Source: Wuchereria bancrofti (Eukaryota; Nematoda; Chromadorea; Rhabditida; Onchocercidae). From it: a DNA stretch of 64,000 nt. Position numbers and translations under genes: made by a program. Below are positions 42,201-52,747 of the stretch, in pieces. Under the pieces are notes generated by a model, which saw only the letters and a list, made by a program, of their open reading frames with translations, ran no database searches and had not been told where the DNA came from. The stretch is from NCBI GenBank assembly GCA_005281725.1, contig SSBO01000012.1, forward strand, positions 10,340,975 through 10,404,974, given 5' to 3'. Each line of letters begins with the position of its first letter. The stretch's first letter is position 1.

Positions 42201-44052
42201 AATACACACGTATATACATATTGTTATATATGTTGAATAAACTATGAATTATACTAAATAAAACAAAAAAAACCATATTGAATAAATTATGAATTTTAAT
42301 AGTATATGAAATAAATCGAAAAAACTTAATAAGTACATAAATTTTAAATTTCTTTGCAATTTTAAAACTACATTAGCGGCAAAACTTTAGTTTGCAACTT
42401 ACATACAGTGTTCAATGCACTGACGGTAAATATGGTTCAAATTGTGATTTAAAATGTACGCCAGCATCAATCAATAATTTTCATGCAATATGTGTGTCAG
42501 TTGTTACAGAAATGCGTTTTATCTGCAGATATGCGAATGATCTAATAAAGGTTATTGTAAAAAATTTTTTAATTTTTTGACAAATCTTATCAATTATTAT
42601 TAAATTTAACTTTCGTATTCTACTCTAATTCACTTTTATTATTTATATCAATTATTCCAAATTGAATTATCATTCAGTTAATTACGTTCAAAAAAAAATT
42701 TTTTTTAAACTTAATTTTATAATATTTTAGATATTTGATTGCATACCATGCCCATATGGTTTAGCAATAAATCAAACGAAATGTAATACACCAATCACTG
42801 ATCCAATTATTTATGTTAGTTAAATTTTTAATTAATTTATCAATTTTTATTTTTAATTTTTATCCATCTTTAGTTTCACAATAAATTACCTAGTGTAAAT
42901 TAAGAAAAAGTGGAAGAAGTCTAATCAAAAAAATTTGATTTTATACATTAATTGAAGTAATACAGATTCAGCTTTTTTTTTCAGTAATTAATTCAAACTT
43001 TTTTCAGCTTAAAAATTGATTTATAAAATGCTTGTTTACTTTTTATTTTTTTTTAATTTTTTTTTTTTGCAAAGAGTTTTCTTCTTTTCAGTATTCTTTT
43101 GAATTGTTTAATAATTTCAAAATTTTGAAAATTCTAGCAAAATCTTGTCTCATCAAAATACCGTATTTGGACTATTGTACTTGGTTGCCTTCTTGGCATT
43201 TCTGTGATCTTTATTATTGTACTTGTTATCATATTTGTAATGTTAGTAATTGTTAACTTATCATTTTATCATAATTAATATTAAACAATCATATAAAAAT
43301 ATCTGAAAATATTAATTATATATTGTAATATTAGTCTTTGTTTTCTCTTTTTTGGAAATTTGAAAAATCAGCATTTGGAATTTTAAAATTTTATAAAAAT
43401 TATAAATTATTATGTTTATTATGATATTTTATTACAAAAATTCTTATTATTATTATTATTATTATCATTAAATTATTATGATATTTGTTCCAAAAATTGA
43501 TTTAGGATGGAGAAACGTAATAAATCAATACTGCAAAATCGACGTCATATGGGAAGTATGTATAACACAACTTCTCGAACGCATCCTAGCAAAATGCTAC
43601 TAACTCGAGAACCAGGAGAATGGCAACGAAGTAAAATTAAAGCGACGACAAGCAATAGTGGTGACAATTTTTTGCGTGCAACAACATCCGAAGAACCATT
43701 TGAGGTAAATTATGATAATGGAAAGAGAACAAGTTTTAATTTTTCAACAATTGATTATAGCATCTATAAAAGGTTCACAATAGGTAGACGATAGATTATT
43801 AATTTGACTTTTTTTTTTGTAAAGTTTTAACTGTTCATTTTTGTTCCTTTGTTTTTTTTCTCTCTCTTTTGCTCTCTCGAGATCAAATATCATTATATAT
43901 AACAATGTTTTTTCTTTCTTTCTGACATTCTTCGATTTTTTTCAAAATTTTCAATAATTATTTTTTTAATTCAAATTATTTTTGATAATTTACAGGATCA
44001 ATATATTTGCAGTAATATTGCACCAATAGGAACGCAGGAAGCACATGTATGA
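39218..44052 (+). CDS. Single-pass membrane protein, candidate divergent MNNL/DSL (Notch-ligand-like) protein
   Basis: Eleven exons: 39218-39363, 39615-39753, 40522-40648, 40925-40991, 41308-41413, 41668-41858, 42409-42550, 42731-42814, 43138-43241, 43506-43704 and 43996-44052. All are GT...AG and in phase, giving 453 residues. A hydrophobic segment at about 18-36 fits a signal sequence. Residues about 100-250 resemble the N-terminal domain of Notch ligands (ALVTIQLQQYSNPNLALPNG, then a Cys pair, later a strand-rich block with IIVHHFG and FAISLDNY). Residues about 259-325 are Cys-rich, opening with VQCTDGKYGSNCDLKC, the spacing that begins a DSL domain, and continuing to CIPCPYG. No EGF array follows. 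A transmembrane helix lies at about 345-369, then a basic tail of about 85 residues. The exon at 40925-40991 and the first exon are inferred mainly from phase. The membrane architecture is secure; the DSL assignment is tentative. Confidence 0.75.
42138..42225. repeat. Interrupted CA/TA-rich microsatellite
   Basis: A stretch of ACACAC and ATACAC words lies in an intron of the DSL-like gene. The frame running through it codes for His/Thr repeats and is spurious. Confidence 0.85.
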
Positions 44053-44249
44053 GTGAATTTACGATGGCATTTTTAGTTAATAATTTTTTTTTTCAATTAT
44101 TGATTTAATATCTAGGGTATAAGAAAAGATGCAAAGCAAGTCGTTTGTTCTTTGCTTTCTGTTTTTTCTTTTTTTCTAAAAAAAGTAGTGTTTACGAAAC
44201 TTAACTTTATTTACTTTATAAGTACTGTTCATTTTTTTCCGAAAATCCA

Positions 44250-44255
44250 AATAAA
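44250..44255 (+). promoter_or_regulatory. Possible poly(A) signal of the DSL-like gene
   Basis: An AATAAA hexamer lies about 200 bases after the stop codon. Confidence 0.45.
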
Positions 44256-46638
44256 TAAACAAATAACTTGTTTCGAAATTTTCATCATTTATCATCACTT
44301 TTCTTCTTTTCCTTAAAATTTTACTGCCGTTATCAATGATAGCGTCTGTAGTTTGGGAGTAGCAACAGTGATAAGTAATGGATTATAAAATTTTTCTGAA
44401 AATTTTAAATTGGAAATTATTTAAAGTCTGTTTCCCAGTTTTTTTTTCATGTTTAAAAAAAATGATCGGTGGAAAAAAGGATTGGATAAAAACTCTTTTT
44501 GTACTTTTAAACTTAATTCTACTTATCTAATTTTAAAGCTGGAAAAAAAAGTTAGACTAAGAACTTTAGAATCCTCAAAGTTCATGATTAAATTTCATTA
44601 ATTCATTTATTTGTTCATTATGCATTTAATTCATTATGTAAAATTATTTTATGCACTTTTTCCTTTTTTTTTTGGAGGTGCTTGTTTCATGTTAGCCATG
44701 ATTATTTGCATTTGTTGAATATTTTATTAGTCATTCGATGCATACATTTGATAATTAAACTTTCATTTCTGCACTTACCTCATACTTAAAAGCATTCTTT
44801 GACCTTTCCCATCCTATTGATATTAAATGTAAAAATCCCTGCAAGCTAATAATTTCTTGCATGCACGTCGCTGTCTCAAAGTTGTTTACTTCCATTGACG
44901 GTGATAGCATATTTTAATTTGTTGATTGTGATCATTCAATATGATGTTATCACTGATAAAGCAATAATTCAGGGATTTCATCTTACAAAAACGCCATCTA
45001 CATATGCTATTTCCCTCTTCTCCCACTCCCTCATATTTCAAAAGTGACAGACAGAGAGAGAGGGAGGTGGACAGGCAGGAGCAGAGAGAAGGAAAGAGTA
45101 AAAATTAATGAATTGTTAGATATACTAAATCATTTTGTGCTAAGTGAAATTTAAAAATTTATGCTTAATGCAATTACGCATACAAAGAAAAATGAAATAC
45201 ACTCACAATGAATCCATCATTTTTTTTTCAATTTTACAGATTTTTTGCAATAATATCAAATCATTTATATTTCAATGAAATTTTAAAAGACTCAATAAAT
45301 GGCATTATTAAGGTTTCAAATAAATAATGAATAAAAGATATGATTTGTTAAATCTTTGTTTAGCAAAATTATTGATTCCATCCTTCAAACTACCAACAGT
45401 GTTTAACCCTTCCAGGTTTGTTAAGTATTATCACAAGTTGATTTTAATCTTATCCAAATTTCTTGCAATGGGGAAATGGAGATATATCGGTGATATAAAA
45501 GCAAAATTATTCTGATAAGATTAATATCATTCTATGCTTTTAAACAGTATTAGCAGAGAATGTTTCCTCGAATACAATTGAGATTAGTTGAATATCATAA
45601 TTCAATTTTAATACTTGGATATTCCCATGCATAATTTTAATTAATAAAATAGGACTAGATTTTATGTTTTCTACTCTCTAATTCTTATCTATTTCCAGAA
45701 AAGATGATTGCAATAATTAACTGAGCATTAGCAAATGGTCAAGGAAATAAAAAGCACTTTGTTGAAAGGAAGTGTGCAATGTTTGAATAACTAAATAAAG
45801 TTTAGAAATGCTCTTACTATATGTCAAATATAATTATATTAGGCATCATTTGTCAAATTTTAGTTTAAATCGATAATTAATGCATGGTACTTTTGGGAAA
45901 AATCCAATGAAAGAAAAAAAAAACAAAATTTTATGACTAATCCCAAAAAAGAAAAAAAGTACCAACTGTACAATGTATAAACAGTACACTGGACAAAACA
46001 CACTGAATATAGACAATAACAGGGAATGAAAAAAGATGGAAAAGAAATCAAACGACACATGCAGAAAATAATTATGGATAACACCTATTGCAAAACACAA
46101 GAGAAGCGAAAACAATCAAGATATTTTAATTCAGTTGCATGGGAAAGTAAACGATGATGATATATTTTAAAAAAAAAGAAAAAAGATTGTGCTGTAAACT
46201 TCGCTAATAAACCCGGCTCTATTATATTTTTTTCATTCATACAAAGTACATCTATGAATAGTTGCCCTGTATACTTTAATCTCTTTTGATGGTAGAATTC
46301 TTAGGTACTTCAAAGGTACAATTTTTCCAATTATCCTGAAACAACCGAATAAGCCTATTAATGCTGTTACATTTATAAACACAAAAGGGAATATCCACAG
46401 AAATTTTCAGAAATAAATTATCAAAAAACAATATCAAACAGACAAGACACTGATAAGCGAAATAGATCGCACTAATCATTTTTTCCAACCGAAACATCTT
46501 AATGATCACATAAAGAATAACATATAACATTGCTTTACAAACATAAGAAAAAGGAATTTCTTATAGTTCAAAATTTTCAAATATCATTAACAAAATAGTT
46601 ACAGAACCAAACTCCTATGAATAAGTGGTGACAAATAG
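44256..46638. other. Convergent intergenic region
   Basis: The DSL-like gene and the sirtuin gene point toward this region, so it should contain two 3' ends. It contains a purine-rich AGAGAG patch near 45050-45100. I see no exon with support. Confidence 0.55.
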
Positions 46639-49600
46639 CTATGTACAGACGGATATGGTACTAGGTACAACATTTTGCACCTTTGAAGCTACTGATAATG
46701 ACTTAGGCTCTTTCTTAAGCGACAGCAAAATACCACATAAACATTCAGCAACTGCTGGATCCACAACACTCCCATCCATACATAATGTTTCAGAGGAGTT
46801 TTCAGACAAACCGCTAGAATTTTTGTTGGTCAAAATTTCTGGCTTTGTTTCGCTGCTATTTAGCAGTATTTCTTTTCCACTTACTGTTTCTCTGTTTTGT
46901 TCTTTTGTCGACAAGAGTGTGTTATCTAAGATGTTCTTTGTATCATCTAAATTTCCCGAAACTGAATCACAAGTAGCGCCTGAGGAACCACTACGATGGG
47001 AGCTGTTCGAGCAATGACGCTTTCCAGAGCTTCCACGAGATGCTGAAAAAATGCATTAAACAGATGTGTACAGTAAAAAAGTCCTCATTTATCTTTGACT
47101 GAAACAGTTACAACTAAATTAAACAATCTGACGAAACTAACATTGTGAGGATCTCTTTATTGCTTTCTGAATCTCAAATGCCCACCATCCAGGAATACCC
47201 TTTGAAGGTTGTTGTTGAACAGTTGAACCTGACATACGGTTACGACAAGTACAATCTGTTAAACGTTCTCTTAGCTCCCAAATACGTACACTCCGTTTTG
47301 GATTAAGCACCGGATCACAGTTCCTATAACATTTCGGAATGTTAAAACTACATGAATAAATTCAAATACACAACAGCCACAATAAATCGTCCAAAATATA
47401 TCCATAAAATAAGCATTTACCTGCAGTAATGACTAATTGGAATTCCAAGAAGGCCTGCCAATTTTTCCATGACGACGTCGCATTTCGCATTAATTTTTAA
47501 ACAGGATAACCTATCCTTTGGTGTCCATTGCAGATTTACAATAGCTATCTATAAAAGCATAATTTATCAGCTATACACTAGTAATGTCATGGACAAGATT
47601 ATAACAAACAAAGAAATAGCAGAAATCAATAATATCATTGCTGCAACGAACCTGTGTACCATTCCTTGATTTCGGCCACAAAAAATGATATTCCTTAAGG
47701 ACAGCTAAACTTGTTCCTATGCATAATATGAGATCACATCGATCAATTAAGGAAATAATTCCATTCCAGTTTAATGGCCATGGTACTTTACCAGCTTCAC
47801 CAAAATGTACAATTGTGTCCGTTAATTCACTGTTGCATACCACACACATCCGGCCAGTACCATGACGCCTAAAGTTATGAGAATATTCACAATCAATCAG
47901 CAAAATCAATATTTGTTTTAAGCACAAGCTTTTTATTCGTGTTGCATATTGCCTTTAGTTAAAGAAATTCATAAATAAAAGCTCATGTAGATTATATAAA
48001 CTTATGTTTGTTTTTAAGTGTAAAAATACATCAAAAAAAATAAGGCAAGAGTATAAGAAGAAATATGTAGACATGTTATGACATGTTATAAAGCGTTCAG
48101 TATAATTTTAAAATAATTTTAAACAAACAATTATGAGAAAAATACCGCTTATACAAAAGAATTTGTGAAGGAATTTTTAAAAAAATAAAGCTAACCTGAA
48201 TTGACTTTTTTCGGTGACATCAAAAGGCCGAATGTACTGTCGTGGTGGTTCGCAATGCTGGCATACTTCAATATGCATATTTCCGTGAATTTCAGAAAGC
48301 ATTTTTTGTGGTAAACCGGAACGCAAATGAAGACCATCGCAATTCTGTGACAATATGTGACGCACTAATCCACTCCGACACATCTCTTTCAATACCATAT
48401 GGCTTGCAGTTGGCCCTGATTCCACTGGATTTGCACATCTAAAACTTAAATTGTAAGTAGATCTACTTTAACATTAATAATGTGATAAGGACACAAAAAT
48501 AATACACAATAATTTAATAAACACAGTCGACATCTGACAAACTAAACAAATTAGATAATCCATTTGTTACATTTACGCGATAAATTAGGCGGATGATATT
48601 GTAGAGATGCAAAATGACTTTACAACGCCAAGAACAACATTGAAAACAAACTTTAAAGATACGATCCCTTTTTCAGCTAGGGTCCAAACACCATTAGGAC
48701 CACGATAATCTGGTATTGATGCTGCCTGGAATATTATCAGAAATTTTGTCAAAAATTCTTTCTCCAGTAGATTCATGAGTAAACCTACCGTCCGAAATTT
48801 ACTTCGTAAGCTATTACAATTCACTTACATCATTTGAAACTACCTAACTTCGTACTTTCAACGATTTTCAATTCTGTAAATCAGAAAAAAGCCATTACGC
48901 AAGAAAAGAGAAAACTTTGCTAAATCTTTTTTTTTAAGCGAAATCACACCGTGCTGATTCCGGCTCCGGTATATACGACAGTGCATTTCGACTTCTTCAA
49001 TAAATCAGCCAAAATTTTGCATTTCTCAGCAACCACATCATCAGCCTCTTCGACCTTAATTCAACAACATCAAAACTATAAATACGTCTTAGATCTTCTG
49101 ATGTAACAGCAGATTGTATACCATCGTACTAGTGTCCTTGTGTCTTTCCGTTCTCCTTAAAAGTTCTGGAACACTGTGCCTGCCTAGACATCCTCCAATC
49201 TTCTCAATCCTAATCCTGTGGTAAGAGATGTTCAGGTTAAATTAAAGCCAAGAATTTAAACACGAAAAAATGGTTGAGATGAAAAAAAAAATACATTTTG
49301 TAATAAACATCCAAACAATAAATTATAACAAGACAATTCTTCCTGTAAGCAAAAAGTGTAATCTGACTAATGTTCGAAAAAAAAAAATGCCTCAGAAGCA
49401 TGCATTCTTGTTTTCTCTTCATAAATTTGCACAAGAATTATTCAGGTTTCTACTAAACTTGTTTTAAACATCCTAAACCCCTCAGTTCAAAGCAAATGAT
49501 CAAAGGGATATAGGTGAGGAAATAATTATCACTTTAAAAGTGGAAAATTTTGATTAAAAAAAATTACAAAATTTAACAAAATAACCTCACGTAAACGATC

Positions 49601-51453
49601 CGCTCTCTTCATGGTACCAGCGCATAATCTATCATGACCTGAAATTAAATTGTGCAAATTTCAGAAAATATGGAGGAAAAGTGCGCTCATTTTGTTCACG
49701 TTTGTTTGCATATCCAGAAATCACTACCAGTCTCAACCAGGAATTGTTGTCACACCGAACGAATCCTACAATATGATAAAATATAAGAACTGCACGAAAT
49801 GCATGCACACGTGCACCCAGCGCACAACGCACTGCTTAATGAGCATAGAACAGGTGCAGTTTGTTTCAGTATGCAATCGTTTGGGATGCTACGCGAACAT
49901 ATGCATACATACATAACCTACACACACATACATACACACACGCACATACACATACACAAACATGCACGACACACAGACACGCTGCAGTGCATTGATTTTT
50001 GCTGTCAAATGACTGTTTACCGCAGAAAGGGATAGATAGCTATGTGTATCTTCTGTCGTACGTGTGCATCCAATTTATACGTGGGAAATGTGATGTACTT
50101 GTAGATGTGATGTGAATTTAAAAATTTAGACGTTAAATATAAATGAAATAACGTGTAGTTTATGCGTAAAAGCATAATATACTTATACGCAGAAAGATAT
50201 TATATACATGTAGTCATAATTTATGATTTATAAAAGTAAGAACAAGATTGGAATTATTATTTGAAGTAAAAGATAGAATTATTTTATAATGAATTAAACC
50301 GTGAAATATTACATTGTATAAATATTGATTAAAGCGTATAGATTTTGAAATAATAGCATATGGAGTGATTTACTCGTACGTCACAAACACAAATTTTTGT
50401 TAGCAGTGATCTTAACTGTTTACTTATGTTTTTTGAAGGATTTGAATTAAGGAAAAAGTAATTTTCTTTTTTCTTTTTTTTTAAATATATTTGCAACAAA
50501 AAAAAAAGTTTTTTTTCTTCCAAGAAGTTTGATAAGTAATGAAAATTCCTTCGACTCTCTTCTTTTGCGATCTTTTTGCCTCTTTATATCTCTTTGTTCC
50601 TCTTTCCCTTCCTCCCCCTCTCCAAAAAAAAAAATTAGTTACATTATTATAAATAATATCGACTGAAAAAGAGTAAAATAATTTCAAAAGAAGAGAAAAA
50701 AACAATTAAATATTTACGATGAAAATAAATATTCATGTTTTTTTGAAATGAATTTCAAAAATAAATTAATACTCATAAGAATTCCTTTTCGGTACAATAA
50801 AAGTCTTATATTTATAATTAATCCTGTTTAAATTACCGCCTTCATAGACACCGTTTTCATTGCTAATCTTTCTTGTAGAGCGCCACTTTCAATATGATGA
50901 GATTATCATTGACTAAATTTGGTTTCATAATCTCAATAAGTACTTATGTTTTTAAAATGAACCTCGAAACTAAATTAATGCTCATAAGAATTTCTTTTTC
51001 TGAAAAAGAAATTTCAAATTTTACATATATATTTAAAATTAATTCAGAGATGGATTTTTTTAATGAAAATCATATAGTAATGTATAACTTATCATTTATG
51101 TTTTGCATTGCAAAAGTTAGCATAAATTTCGATTTTATCATTCGGTTTTACCATCATTCCTGTTTATTAAATATTATCCTATAAATTTTGGGTACTTTTA
51201 AAAATGGTTTATTGATATTTAAGTGTTTGTTAACTTTCGGTCTTTAGAATTAATTATTAGAATATGAAATGAATTAAAATTAATTAAATGTATAAATACG
51301 TTAATTTAAAATTCATAGCTTACTATGGCTTAAATTTTTGTTTTAACGTGTGGACAATTTCGTTGCACTTCGAGACCGTTTCATAATTTGACGTTGCTGA
51401 TCATCAACTGGGTGTGGACTGTTTTGAAGGGATGTGTAGGCAGGATGGAACAT
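46639..51453 (-). CDS. SIRT7: SIRT7-type NAD-dependent protein deacylase (sirtuin)
   Basis: Nine exons, 5' to 3': 51453-51348, 49638-49586, 49054-48950, 48725-48652, 48438-48196, 47868-47652, 47548-47421, 47323-47142 and 47042-46639, in phase, giving 503 residues. The core is complete: GAGIS (NAD binding), SIPDYRGPNGVWT, LSQNCDGLHLRSGLP, the catalytic His in SEIHGNMHIEVC, two zinc Cys pairs (CQHC and CVVC), DTIVHFGE, CIGTSL and VNLQWTPKD. The SIPDYRGPNGVWTL and DGLHLRSGLP forms point to SIRT7 rather than SIRT6, so a nuclear or nucleolar role on chromatin is expected. The basic N-terminus (IMKRSRSATKL...GTMKRADRLREVEEAD) fits that family. The first exon is inferred by phase across a 1.7 kb intron; the Met at 49612 is an alternative start. 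A Ser-rich tail of about 130 residues makes it longer than the 400-residue human protein. Confidence 0.92.
49918..49985. repeat. Interrupted (CA)n microsatellite
   Basis: ACACAC and ACATAC words lie in the first intron of the sirtuin gene. The + strand His/Thr frames across it are spurious. Confidence 0.85.
50746..51002. repeat. Diverged direct repeat in the sirtuin first intron
   Basis: About 50 bases at 50746-50795 containing 'aaattaatactcataagaatt' minus a few bases recur at 50955-51002 with substitutions, about 207 bases apart. A related 'gagcgcc/gcgg-ctttca-tatg' block occurs at about 50878 and 56278. It may be a dispersed repeat family. Confidence 0.45.
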
Positions 51454-52747
51454 AGCTTGATAGCTTTGTTGAGATGTGCTAGTTGTTTGGGGGTCAAAAG
51501 TTGTGGAGAATTAATTGGAATATTCAACTTGTTTGAGTTACTGATAAGCGATTAGGGAAGTAATCAATTCTACCATTTTTGGTACTTATTTAACTTTCAG
51601 TTATTGCGTAATCTCTATGAAATACTTCAACAAACAAATCCAGGATTCCACGATGAATTCCTGAGTTATAATTTTTCGAATTTTTGACAAAAAAAAGCAA
51701 GTGAAAGGAAGTCAGTGACTTTCTTATTATTTTTACTTTCTTACTTTCTTAAGCCTATTCATATCGATTCACATTCACATTCGTCTGTTACTGCAAAATT
51801 TGTCAAAATTATAAATTTTGGTCCTTTTGTTAAAAATCCTTTTATTGCTTTTGCTACCTTTCTTTGATTTTAATCCGTTGATAAAACTGGTTCTCATATT
51901 TCAGTTTTTCAGATTTCAGATATTAAATCGGGCGATTAAACTTTCCTGAGTTTGCTCAGTGTATGTGTCCCACCTTTATTGAACATAGCAGCGAGGTGAA
52001 AAGGAGGGGTAAGGGGTAAGACAAAAGCTGGCTTTACGGTTTCCGGGTCGTACTTTTGTAAGTTTATACAAATTTATACTCCATTTCTTTTTAAATCTTT
52101 TCCCTTTTTTGTCCACCCACCTTTAACACTCATTATCAGTATCCAACATGAAGGTGGTTGGTTGTCGTTTCTTATCCTGGCGTGATATGGTGTATTTCCG
52201 TTCGGCTGAGTTATGCTTACCAAGTAGTGGTATTTTGGCATCCTTTTTCATTTTTTTTCTGCGAGAAAGTTTAATTTATCGAGCAGATCGCCTTCGCCAC
52301 TGTTTTGCTAGTAAAAAGAATTGGTTTCTACTTAGGAAGCAGTTAACTTCTTAGGAGAGATTTCTTGTTGATTTAAATTCAAAAGTCCTTAGAAAGTTTA
52401 GTTTTGGGAACAAAAACCAATTCAGATATATGAGTGGAGGATAAGTGGGGTATGATGGATCCATGAGGAGCAAAAATAAATGAAAGAAAAAATATTTGAC
52501 TTTTTGTCGCCTTTCTCTTTCGTGAAATCAGTTTATAATGTTAAACTTTGCAACTCTTGTCGTACATTCCGAATTAACATTTCTCAACAACTTTTATTCA
52601 AACTATATGTCGAGATTGAGATTTCAGTGAGGATGACATGTGATTGTGATCGGTCTCTAGGTGAGGAGGTACATGTCGCGTTCTGGGCAAGCAGCTTTGT
52701 TGAGTGTTTCGCTGTTCTGTGGTGTTTCAGAAAACTTTCTTCCAGAC
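51454..52747. promoter_or_regulatory. Divergent promoter region between the sirtuin and caprin genes
   Basis: About 1.3 kb separates the two predicted starts, which face away from each other. The stretch is GC-richer than other intergenic DNA here and has short coding-like frames on the minus strand (for example 52123-52251), which I could not join into a gene. It presumably carries both promoters and any 5' untranslated exons. Confidence 0.4.
52721..52730 (+). other. Probable spliced-leader acceptor for caprin
   Basis: A canonical TTTCAG ends at 52730, 17 bases upstream of the caprin start codon chosen here. The frame upstream has no matching donor. That arrangement is typical for nematode SL1 trans-splicing. 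It is inferred from position and consensus only. Confidence 0.5.

Noticed and set aside
42034..42240. 68-residue His/Thr-rich frame
   Set aside because: It is produced by a CA/TA microsatellite in an intron.
49110..49200. Possible extra sirtuin exon on the minus strand (IEKIGGCLGRHS frame)
   Set aside because: The available acceptors put it in the wrong phase for both neighbours, while 49586 joins 49054 directly in phase.
49799..50035. 78-residue His/Thr-rich + strand frame
   Set aside because: It is driven by a CA microsatellite and lies antisense within the sirtuin's first intron.
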